This document shows positions 54,968 through 64,000 of a stretch of 64,000 nt of DNA, piece after piece. The stretch lies in NCBI GenBank assembly GCA_021399435.1, contig JAJTUP010000008.1, positions 1,488,001-1,552,000 on the forward strand, given 5' to 3'. This DNA is from Diaporthe sp. PMI_573. Taxonomy: Eukaryota; Ascomycota; Sordariomycetes; Diaporthales; Diaporthaceae. Both the position numbers and the translations under genes were made by a program. The stretch's first letter is position 1. Each line of letters starts with the position of its first letter. The notes beneath the pieces are model-generated. The model made no database searches. It worked only from the letters and a program-made list of their open reading frames with translations, and was not told the DNA's origin.

Positions 54968-56366
54968 ATGCTTTCTATTTTTGTCACCGCCACCATCTGG
55001 GGGCTGGTGAACAGCCAGGGATATAATGGTACTGACAACGAGAACGAGCCACTGCCGCCCAATGATCTCGCTTTGACGCCACCGATGGGATGTGAGTATT
55101 TCTCATCAATACATTCTCCACGTCAAGTAACCTGTCGCGAGCCATACAAATGACTTGTTTGGTGCGTGAAAGTCATAGCAGCCTGCTGACTATCTCAAAG
55201 GGAGCAGCTGGAATTATTTCGGACCCAATATCAACGAGTCAATTGTAATTTCCACCATTGACTTTGTCAATTCGAGCGGACTCCAAGCAGCAGGATTCCA
55301 GTACATTAACATTGACGACGGCTGGCAGCGGTACAAGGGCAATCGGTCAGACCACCCAGGCCCGCTTGAAGCCGACCCGGAGAAATTTCCCAACGGCATC
55401 AAATCCGTTGCCGATTATGCACACTCCAAAGGCCTCAAGCTCGGAATCTACAGCGGGCCGGGTGAAACGACCTGTGCGGAGTTCACGGGAACTACCAAGG
55501 GCTCAGAGGACCAAGATGCCGCGACTTTCGCTTCGTGGGGAGTAGATCATCTCAAGTACGACAGCTGCTGCTCGAGGGGAAAGGAGGCACCGGAGGAGCT
55601 AGTCAGAGGCGACGTCCGCCGGATGGCCCTCGGCCTGCGCGCCACAGGCCGCGATATCGTCTACCACGCGTGCCACTGCGGGTGGGCGGACATCTGGACA
55701 TGGGCACGCGACGAGGGCGCGAATCACTGGCGTATGGGTCAGGACATCAGTGACGACTTCAACTACCCAGGCTTTCGCGAGGATTACTACTTTGACGTCC
55801 TGGACATGCTGACGCGGGGCGAGAATGTGAGCCTCGTCGAGTACGCGGGCCCTGGCGGTTGGAACGACTACGACATGCTAATAGTCGGGCTGAACGGCCT
55901 CGCTCCGCGGCTTGTCGGCGCCGGCGCGAGCAACATCGAGTATCGTGCTCACTTTAGCATGTGGTGTATGGTTGCTAGTCCGCTGCTCATCGGGACTGAC
56001 GTGCGGACGCTATCGAGCTTCGACCTTGAGACTATTACCAACGAAGAAATCATTGCTATCAGCCAAGACCCATTGGGAATCGCAGCGAGTGTGGTCTACG
56101 AAGAGCAGGACGGTCAACTACAATACTGGGCAAGGGAGCTAGAGGATGGCAGTGTTGCTATAGCATTCCTGAACCGTGGGTCAGAGTTGGCGTTGATGAG
56201 TCTCTACATTCAGCGATATCTGTTTTTGGAATGGAGGTCTTACACAGTCAAGGATCTCTGGACTCATGAGCAACAAGGACCGTTGAAAGCTCCGGCCTTT
56301 TCAGCTGAGGTGCTTCCACATGAGGCGAAGGTATATAGACTGGCGCCTGTGACGACGTACAGCTAA
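54968..56366 (+). CDS. Alpha-galactosidase, glycoside hydrolase family 27
   Basis: 429 aa, exons 54968-55091 and 55201-56366 (intron 109 nt, phase 1, inside the conserved Trp of PPMGWSSWNYFG). Signal peptide at residues 1-16. Family marks: INIDDGWQ, GLKLGIYSGPG, nucleophile Asp about 162 in LKYDSCC, acid/base Asp about 223 in MGQDISDDF, GPGGWNDYDML, and the SPLLIGTDVR strand. It cuts terminal alpha-galactosyl groups from galactomannan, raffinose-type sugars or galactolipids. The C-terminal beta domain is complete but has no carbohydrate-binding module. Released galactose might connect to the galactonate genes at 10-15 kb, but the genes are 40 kb apart. Confidence 0.95.
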
Positions 56367-56755
56367 TGCAGGAAGCTGGATGGGATGCACGCAAATGTGG
56401 TGGCTTATCGAATACACCTGCTGGTGGTTGTTTGGTCTCGAGTGACTGCTGCATTGGAAACTGCGGAACTGTCCAAACGAAGAATTCAAGAAATCACTCC
56501 TCAATCATACTGATTAACTGCCTGTAATCCAATCTGTCACTTTCACATCTGTTAAAACACGCCTGTGGCAATATCTGCTGTAGAAGCCAGAACATGGCAG
56601 TAGAGGCCCATGGTATTGCTTTTGAAATCAGGCTTTCATATTGCGCAGACCATACCTGCTGAATATCTTCCCGCCACCGTTAATCTGTTCCCGATTTGTG
56701 CCTGTGAAACATCGATTTTGTGAAGTTCCTGATGCCCTTGAAGTACATCTCCACA
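56367..56755. other. Intergenic between convergent genes
   Basis: Nothing recognised. Confidence 0.5.
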
Positions 56756-57970
56756 TCAAGCAAGCCTATCGCTCATCTTACTGATCAAGCCGAATGCGAA
56801 GTCGGGAATCTCTTCAATGAGTGACTTCAAGCCGTCCTGTTTCCGCACATCCTCCACAATGCAAGTGTAGTACAACGTGATCATATCGCGAATCTTGTCC
56901 TGCGGCACAGTGTTCTCGAAAACGTATTTGGCGAGTGTGGAAATATCATTCATGCGACTCGGGTAGAGGTTGAACTCCTTCAGCGTGGCGTGAAGACGAT
57001 GCAAGCTGAGCTGTTTCAGCAAAGGGATATCGTACGTATCGGCCATCACGTAGAGCTTTGCATGGCAGAGGAAGACGCCGGTGTAGTCCTCACAGCCTTT
57101 GGTGTTCTTCCGTGGTGAAAAGCCCGAGCCGGAGGAAGGATACACAGTGCCGCTTTCGTCCAGGAACTTTTTGATGAGGTCGCGTCTCTTCGGGAGTGTT
57201 GGTTCCTTAGCCGAGGCCGCACAGGCTCCGCAATCACTGAATGCTGATCGACACGAGCATATCTTGGTTGAGTAACTTGTGAGGCATCTAGGGCACGTCA
57301 CTTGGCCCACGGTGGTGCTATCTGAATAATTCCGATGGCTACAGCCAGTGTTTGGGCACATGGTTCTGCCGGTACTGCTCAAAGGTCCACAGATTGGGCA
57401 ATCTGTGGAGATGGAGTTGCAACTTGCGCAACTAGTTGCTGTGTATGCTCTCCTGCAAGCGAGGCATGTCACCTTGTTATAGGAAGTGGGGTTCCTCGTG
57501 CCGTATGAGGCACACTTGCTGTTCCAGCAGCAATCTTTCTCCAGAGACGGAGCAAGATTTGTGGCGGCGAGAGAGTACAGAGGCCTTTCGGGTGCTTTGC
57601 CTGCGGGCGAGGTCTTTGTCACGGTGGGAAAGATCGGGGTTTGAATGAGAGAAGAGTCACAGAGTATTTCAGGCTCCTCTGTCACGTAAGTCTTGGTATA
57701 AGCCCACTGAGTGAAGCGCACGAAGGTCTTTTCTTCCACATCCGGCCACTTGACGCACTTCTCCTTGGCCTCGCGCATGTTCCCGTTGAGCAGTACGCTG
57801 AGGGGCTTTGACAGCCTGGAGATGGCTGTGCCGTGGACCTTGTACTCTTTGCTGTTGGGCCCAATCACGAAAGCAAATATGTCTGAGCTGATGATGCTGA
57901 TTGAATTAATTTAGCCACTGATGGTTGAGCTGAGATACTAATGAACTTACTCCTCGTAAGCCGAGCCCAT
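56756..57970 (-). CDS. BTB/POZ protein with a Cys-rich insert
   Basis: 386 aa, exons 57970-57951 and 57896-56756; a 20-nt first exon (MGSAYE) is joined through a 54-nt intron to DIISSDIFAFVIGPNSKEYKVHG. The BTB fold starts at about residue 8 (HGTAISRLSKPLSVLLNG) and the usual FVRFTQWAYTKTY follows. Residues about 128-240 then hold some twenty Cys, many as CxxC (CLACRR, CASC, CPICG, CPRC, CGAC), resembling stacked zinc ribbons. After that the BTB-type C-terminal part resumes: HAKLYVMADTYDIPLLKQLSLHRLH. BTB proteins act as adaptors, often for Cullin-3 ligases. The long Cys-rich insert between the two halves is unusual for this fungal class. Confidence 0.85.
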
Positions 57971-58440
57971 GATGGATATTCCTGCACAAATGACCTTTCT
58001 TCGTCTTTGTGGGCAATAGCAGATTTTGCGTGGGAAATAGCGATGATTGGGGCTGAAAGCAAGTGCTGAGAATGAAAAAATATCTTGTTCCATGTCACAA
58101 GAACTAGACTTGTGAGCTCCTTTTTATATACATATGTACACTACAGGTCATGCCCTGAGGCAACAGCGGTGTGGCTCTATATCATGCATTTGAGGTGGGC
58201 CTCTTGCACCGGCTGCAAGTTTCCGAAAATTGACAATCCAGTGTCACTGTTGGCTGATGGAATGCAGGCCCTATCTAGGTCGATGCATGAGGCCTACCAC
58301 ATCGTGTACCAATTGCAGAGACCATTCAGAGAGCCCACCGCAATTTACATCACGTTCGACAATGAAGCAAGTCAGATGATTGAAGAAGAAAATTCTGTAA
58401 AACCAAGTGCAACCCTAAGCAACGGCCTTTTCTAGCTAGA
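57971..58440. other. Intergenic, no supported gene
   Basis: Nothing recognised beyond the BTB gene promoter. Confidence 0.5.
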
Positions 58441-59255
58441 TTATTTTGTAGTCTCAAAGGCCATGCCTGCCAGAATTGCCGGCTCGTCGATATTGTGGTG
58501 GGCGTAGCTGAGGACACCGATAGCCCCGGGTTCCATCATCATCGTAAAGGGAACCGCCATGTCGTACTGAAGCCACCTCTTAACGAAAGCGTGGAGTATG
58601 TGCCCGTGAGCGACGACAAGAACATCAGGAGCGTCTCCGCAATTCACAAACGGCTCCTGGATCTTCTTGATTTTCCCGATGAGCTCGTCGAGCCGCTCCT
58701 GTACCTCGCTCGCCGATCTGTGATGTGTAAGTGGAGATGTTTGCTGTGCCAAAGTCAACTGTACCCACTCTCCCCCTTCACAACCTTCTACCCAGATGTT
58801 CCACTTAGATAGGCCTTGTTCTGCTCGTAGTTCATTGATTTGGGCAGGTATCTTGCCTTCGTAATTGCCATAGTCCCACTCTGTGATGTCCTCCGTGATG
58901 GTGACCTTATTCTCAGCTTGCAGCTTCTCCTTTGCATCCTGGCCGAGAAGCGAGTCGAGTGTAACTAACGCTCTCTACCTAGGGCTGCAAAAGACATGCA
59001 CAAGCCTGACTGGATCGATCAGTTTCCCTGCGCTGACAAGCATGTCCCCGGTACCTCTGCTTTGCCAATGCTTTGCCGGATGCCGTTCTCCGTGAGTGCC
59101 ATGTCAGCATTGCCGGTGAATTGCCCTAGGATCGTCCACTCAGTCTCTCCTTTGCGAAAGAGTCAGTCCTCGCCATAATATTGTGTGTCAATTTGCTTGG
59201 TCTCACCGTGGCGGGCTATGAAAACCCTTGGGGTGGTTACATTTGCGTCAGACAT
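58441..59255 (-). pseudogene. Histidine phosphatase (phosphoglycerate-mutase-like), frameshift plus TAG
   Basis: Exon 1 59255-59207 (ending at the His of ARHG) joins at 59149 through a 57-nt intron to give ARHGETEWTILGQFTGNADMALTENG, a clear histidine phosphatase start with the catalytic RHG. Near 59070 the frame slips by one base; the conserved continuation is SAGKLIDPVRLVHVFCSPR, then TAG (58975-58977) where relatives have Lys, then RALVTLDSLLGQ. The rest is sound: EWDYGNYEGK, a spliced intron in the GCEGGE-SASEVQERL region, VLVVAHGHILHAFVKRW with the second catalytic His, and a normal end at 58441. It resembles yeast YOR283W-type and sedoheptulose-bisphosphatase-like proteins. Two small lesions in an otherwise conserved gene suggest recent loss or base errors. 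Confidence 0.75.
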
Positions 59256-59854
59256 CGTGGGCGCCTCGATATTGAACAGATCGGAGTGAGTGTGATTCCA
59301 AGGTTGTGTTTGACGGTGCTGCGCCAGACTCAAATTTGCTGCGGTCGATCCAAAGGAAGGAGCTTTTTTGCACGGTTTGGTAGCCAGTGTGCAACGGCAT
59401 TGGCAGCCCATAGCCCGCGAGACAGTGTGTCACTGCAAGAGCAAAACTGCACCGTGTGTCTCCTTGGCCATATGCACAGCACGGAGAAAAGACCAACTCA
59501 CTCACTACCTAGGTAGCTGGACTGTGAACAGCTGATTTTCTGTTTCTGTCCCAAAGGTTTCCACCCAGACTTCCTATCACAAACCAGCTTCGAGCATGCA
59601 TATGTAAGCTCATCAAAATAACCAATTATCATCGGAAAGGAGTAAGGCTTCCCAAGGTTTCTAAGCAGTTCAATCGCATCTTCATCACAATATTGACTCT
59701 CAACATCCCAATAAGGGACTTCCTTTCAGTGTTTCCCATTCATCTCAACACTCCAAAAGTTCGAAGATTGTAGAGAGACATGTAAAACACGTGCCGAGGC
59801 AGCTGACGCTACGGAACTCGAGGCTCAACTGGAGATACGAAGGTGATGTATTGG
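59256..59854. other. Intergenic with a 12-bp palindrome
   Basis: CTACCTAGGTAG at 59505-59516. No gene recognised. Confidence 0.5.
59505..59516. repeat. 12-bp palindrome CTACCTAGGTAG, second copy
   Basis: Identical to 53334-53345. Confidence 0.9.
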
Positions 59855-60283
59855 TCAACTATCACGGCAAACAACCTCCAACCTCCACCCGTCAGGATCA
59901 ATAACAAACGCAGCATAATAGTCCCTCCCATAGTGCGGCCTCACGCCCGGCGCGCCATTGCTTTTCCCACCGTTCCGGATCGCCGCCTCGTAGAACTGAT
60001 CGACGACGGCCCGACTGTCTGTGTTGAAGGCGATGTGGCTGCCGGGGCCGGGGGCGGACGCGTGCGGGCCGTACTCGAAGATGTTGAGCAGCTCGGTCTC
60101 AGCGTCGGGCCCGAAGCCCAGCGTCCGGGGACCGTCGCCGGCAGAGGGAGGACCCTGAGTGGCGGTGGTGCTGTCATAGACGAGATCTAGGCCGATGAGG
60201 GGAAGCGTGGCGCTGTAGAAATGCTTGGCTATCTCGTAGTTCCTCACGCCTATGGAGACGTGGCCGAGGGGATGTGAATGCAT
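59855..60283 (-). CDS. VOC-superfamily protein (glyoxalase/dioxygenase-like)
   Basis: 142 aa, intronless. One VOC domain: MHSHPLGHVSIGVRNYEIAK with the first metal His (GHVSIGV), HFYSATLPLIGLDLVYD, SHIAFNTDSRAVVDQFYEAA with a second His, and YAAFVIDPDGWRLEVVC with the last Glu. This is the common form of small fungal and bacterial glyoxalase/bleomycin-resistance/dioxygenase relatives, which bind one divalent metal. Specific activity cannot be assigned: members include glyoxalase I, extradiol dioxygenases and antibiotic-binding proteins. No functional neighbour. Confidence 0.88.
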   Translation of the reverse strand: MHSHPLGHVSIGVRNYEIAKHFYSATLPLIGLDLVYDSTTATQGPPSAGDGPRTLGFGPDAETELLNIFEYGPHASAPGPGSHIAFNTDSRAVVDQFYEAAIRNGGKSNGAPGVRPHYGRDYYAAFVIDPDGWRLEVVCRDS

Positions 60284-60580
60284 TTCACTCTTCTCGTTCT
60301 TGTTTCGTCAATGTTGGATGTCCCGGGAGAGCACAGGGAGAGTATAGACCAAAAGAGCATTTGTCATTTCATCGTGAGGCTCATGGCACACCGAGCTCGG
60401 CGGGTGGGAAGGCCACAAACTAGGCAACCTTCTGAGATGTTTGCTAACTAACGGTGCGACTAGCAGGGAAAGGCCCTGCGCACGCGTGTCCCTTAACCAC
60501 ACCCGTCCACAGCCGGCACAGAACGGCGATTCCAGTTCAAATCCGCCAGTGCCGTTTCCGCATCCCGCCGTCTCGTTCGA

Positions 60581-63366
60581 TCAGCCCTGGTAGAGCAGCG
60601 TGAAATTGGATATGTAAAGGTCTTCGTAATCATGAGGTTTCTCGGGGTCCCCAAACAGCTTCAGCGCCCTGATGGAAAGCCCGTACTCGCCCTGGGGGAC
60701 AATGGTCCCGTCGTCCAACATCCCGGAGAAGAACACATACATCGAAATGCGTGGTTTATACTGCTCGGGATAGCCATAGGCGCTGCCTGCGATCTTCCGG
60801 CCCAAGACACTCGTCACCGGGCGGCTGTAGTTGGACGACAAGGGTATGATATCGGCGCGGAGGATCCGCGTGCCGAAATTGAGTTGGAACTCGGCCGAGG
60901 GGTACATGTCAAACACCTCGGGGCTTGGTTCAAGCGGCAGTCTGTCCAGAGTTGGGTATGGTACAGTGAAGGTGGTCCTGTCCCTATAGGATGAGGACTC
61001 TTCTTCCGGATACATACCGGCCATGCCTTCGTAGGTACTCATCACTTCGGCAGAGTACATGCTTCCGCGAACCCCGAGGTAAGGTATGGCCAGGTCCTCA
61101 CCGTTCGACCCGTTGATTGTTATGTAACCCGAGTAGACTGGCAGTAGCCCTACCATTAATCCAACCGCTCCTGCAAGAGTAGGCTCCACAGTGATGTTGG
61201 CACGTCCCTTTGGTGGTATTCTCACCGAAGTGTTGGAGAAGTCCAGATCCGCAGACACGGCGACGATCGCATTCGGAAATGCTTGCGGATAGTTGGATGC
61301 CACAGACAGCGTGTTCATACTCAAAGCAGGACTGTTGCCAAGCTTGTACGTCACAGCATGAGAACCCATGTTCCGAATGGTGAAGGTAGCGATTCGAAAA
61401 TTATCCGTATCATTGAACGATATAGCTTTGGTGCTGAGGTGCGTCGTCGTGAATGCCGCGTCGTACGCTTGTACCAGCCCTGCACCCTGTTGAGGGACCG
61501 GGGCAAGACCGTTCAGTGTCCCACTGCCGTCATTCCATAATTGAGCACGGGAGGTGCTGGAAAGATATTTCGCCAGCTCCGCGGGATCAAAGGTGCCTCG
61601 TGCTTGACCAACAAGGGCGTAGACTCCCGCCATGAAGGGAGTGGCCATAGATGTACCGGATGCGACCTTGTAACCACCCTGGCTGCGAAGGAACGTAGAG
61701 AGTATGTTGCCGCCGGGAGCGCCTAGCGTAGGGTAAACATCTAGCGAGAGTGTTGGGCCCCAGCTTGTATAGGAGCTCGCAAACCCTCCCGTGAGATTAT
61801 TCTGCGTGTCCTTAAACATGAGCCCCGCATTTGACTCGTCGATTATGGATACGCGCACGTCAAAGCCTCTGTCCAGTAGGTCTGCCCACTCCACGCCTTG
61901 CTCAGGAAGTACGAACCCTAGTCCGTATAGGAATTCGCCAGCAAAGGCTTCGTAGTTGAAAAGCGTGAGACTTTCATGCGTTAGCAGACGTACGGAAGTA
62001 AAGGCCGAGGCGGGACCACTTACTCGTCCATGGAATTGCCATAGAACAGAATGTATTGTGCATTGAAGACCGACACATTAGCCGCTTGATCGAAGATACT
62101 ACAGGCCTTGCTCATCCGAATTAAAACGATAGAGTCTGATAGGTCCGGTGTATCCGATGGGAGACTTCCGCAGGCATCATTTTCCACTCTTGAGTTGAGG
62201 CTTGTGGCCCAGAGGGGCAGTGTGAGATTTTCAACAAATCCCGGGTAGCCAGGCAACCATCCAAAGGATGCCGAGGCGGAGCCCGAATATGGTTCAGTAA
62301 ACGATGAGTTGGTCGAATAGCTGCCCTTGTACAAAAGGTATGGTGATCTCACATTATCGAAGGAGGACACAGCAGTCACGCCCTTGCCGTCTGCGGCGGA
62401 GCTGGGCGCCCACATCCCATTCCACCCATCGTTCCCAGCCGCAAGGGTGCAAGGGACACCATTATCCACGATTCGCCCGACAACTGAAGACCAGGGGGCT
62501 TCGCTCCATCCACCGGCCCCACCGATCGAGGCGGTGATGATATCGGCACCCTCCTCGTAGGCCATGTTGAATGCAGAGATCAGGAGGTCGTCGGTAGTTG
62601 ATCCTCCCTCACAGCTGAAAACCTTGTACATCGAAAGAGCAGCTCCAGGGGCCACGCCCGTGAACCCCATCTCGTTGGGCCTGGCGCCGATAATCCCGGC
62701 CACATGAGTGCCGTGGCCGTCACAGGTGTCGTATGGGTAGGGAGCCGGCTCAGGAGCACTGGTTCCATCATAGCTGTGGCCCGCAAGGTCGTAGCCGCCG
62801 GATATCAGACACCCTTTGCCAAAACATCCCCCCAGGGCAGGATGGTGGTAGTCCACTCCAGTGTCGACGATTGCTATGCGGGCTCCTTTGCCGGTGTATC
62901 CTGCAGCGTGCAGGCGGTCGACCTGGGTCATCAAATGGGGAGAGTAAGAGTGGTTGTGTGCGGCAGTAGCGTCTCCACCAGCACCAACGTTCAGGAAGGG
63001 TGTGTCGGTAACACGCATGGGCAGTCCTTGAGCTGTGGGGGCTGGGTAGAGGCGCATAGGCCAGATCCGCTTGACCGACGGCATGACAGAAATCTTTGAG
63101 GCGATATTGGCATGTCCAATGCGGTTCGTGATGGAGAAAGAGGAGCCATTGAACAACCTGAAAGACATGTTCATCCGCGGGGAGACATCAACACCGTCAG
63201 CCACGAGGCTGCTGTAAAAGGATGTGTGGTCATGGCCACCCACGAACTCAACAACATAGGCACCAGTAACTATGGTGTTGTGCTTGGGAAGGATTGGATT
63301 GCTGCTATTCGTAACAGCAGTAAGGCCAACACCCAAAAGAGCAGCCAAGCTGAAGGCCAGATGCAT
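60581..63366 (-). CDS. Secreted subtilisin-like serine protease, peptidase family S8
   Basis: 910 aa, exons 63366-62024 and 61970-60581 (intron 53 nt, phase 2; it restores DLTLFNYEAFAGEF). Signal peptide at residues 1-18, then an I9-like propeptide. Triad: Asp168 in AIVDTGVDYHH, His218 in CDGHGTHVAG, Ser555 in ASGTSMATPFMAG. Asn in LAAGNDG is the oxyanion residue. Residues about 360-470 between His and Ser form a PA-type insert. A long C-terminal region (about 600-910, fibronectin-like beta strands) follows. This is the minor extracellular protease (Vpr-like) group common in plant-associated and saprotrophic fungi. Several N-glycosylation sites fit secretion. Confidence 0.94.
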
Positions 63367-64000
63367 CGTGAGTGTCGACAGTTTCTAGTTCAAAATGGGT
63401 GGAAAGCGATGGCATTTGCAGCCTTTCTATTTCAACTGGACTCATTTCCGTGACGGAGCTTCCTTCTTATATCCCAGATGAGGGTCCCAGGCGATAGCAT
63501 CTTCCAAGTCTCCATCTCGGCGACCGGTTCTTCATCGACTCGTGCCCTTTCAACCCCTCAACACATCCATAAGAGGGGAGCAAACATTGCTGCCATGAAC
63601 TGCAATGTTCCACAGAACTTGCATGTATGCAAAGGCAGCTGCTCGTTGTATCAAAGCGACTGCCAGATGGCCAGAAGCGGCAAGCCGCCAGGTAGATTGA
63701 AGATCCGGCGTTGCACTCGGTCTGTGTATGCCGAGGCTCTGCCGTTGGACCGTCAACCTGCAAGACATCCGTGGCCAGTGTCCTTCCCGAAAACGAGCCT
63801 TCAAGTTTGGTCACACATGTTGACGACTGCAGGGGTCGTTCAGTAGGGCGTGCTCTGGTCGGTCCCGTGAAGGCGGAGACGGATGGTATCACATATGGTG
63901 CTGTTCACGCATCAAGCCTCAGCGGGGGTGCACAAACGGAGCGGTGCCATCACAGGTGATTAAATTAAAGATCGTAGTTTGCCTCGGCATATATCAAACG
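63367..64000. other. Upstream region of the subtilase; no supported gene
   Basis: Short frames on both strands have no family resemblance. Confidence 0.5.

Noticed and set aside
60480..60560. tRNA-like B box (GTTCAAATCC)
   Set aside because: No matching A box or cloverleaf in the preceding 60 bases.
63467..63892. 141-codon minus-strand frame near the window end
   Set aside because: No family resemblance and mixed composition typical of random frames.

Overview
This window is nuclear DNA from a filamentous ascomycete (Pezizomycotina, most likely a Sordariomycete). Genes sit on both strands, are spaced by long non-coding stretches, and carry short introns (about 50-130 nt) with GT..AG or occasional GC..AG ends. 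The families are typical of such fungi: Zn2Cys6 regulator, P450, BAHD-type acyltransferase, secreted peptidases, BYS1-type antigen, 2EXR protein. I saw no tRNA, rRNA, CRISPR array or intact transposon. Species cannot be fixed from the sequence alone.

Layout. 0.1-9.1 kb: a Zn2Cys6 regulator whose first exon lies off the window, a hairpin-rich non-coding block, a DUF1445 protein, a decayed membrane-protein tail, and two truncated P450 copies in tandem. 9.9-14.8 kb: a DapA-family aldolase, an aldo-keto reductase and a D-galactonate dehydratase-like enolase-superfamily enzyme. Together these could turn a sugar acid into pyruvate plus a reduced triose. 17.0-24.7 kb: two divergent gene pairs, a RidA-family deaminase with 2-aminomuconate semialdehyde dehydrogenase, and 3-hydroxyanthranilate 3,4-dioxygenase with aminocarboxymuconate semialdehyde decarboxylase. 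These four enzymes are consecutive steps of the meta-cleavage route for 3-hydroxyanthranilate, known from bacterial 2-nitrobenzoate/tryptophan catabolism and, in part, from animals. A disordered Ser-rich protein lies between the pairs and a second aldo-keto reductase follows. This is the most interesting system in the window.

27.4-30.4 kb is a heavily frameshifted DUF7029/DUF7223-type secreted-protein pseudogene. 31.8-47.9 kb holds scattered single genes: a small two-helix membrane protein, a seven-exon S10 carboxypeptidase, a BAHD-type acyltransferase, an M43 secreted metalloprotease, an MFS monocarboxylate-type transporter, a frameshifted 2EXR gene, a glutaminyl-cyclase-like M28 protein, and a small spliced gene interrupted by a stop. 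49.6-63.4 kb holds a BYS1-domain protein with a long (PPEV)n tail, a CAP/PR-1 protein, a small acidic protein, a GH27 alpha-galactosidase, a BTB protein with a Cys-rich insert, a broken histidine phosphatase, a VOC protein and a large secreted subtilase.

Two themes recur. First, catabolic genes come as divergent pairs; a perfect 9-bp inverted repeat spaced by 11 nt (CGG-N11-CCG) lies in the aldolase/reductase promoter, and matching half-sites lie in both 3-hydroxyanthranilate promoters. Second, several genes carry only one or two lesions (a TAG or a 1-nt shift), which suggests recent decay or residual sequence errors. Exon boundaries below were read by hand from splice signals, frame continuity and family conservation.
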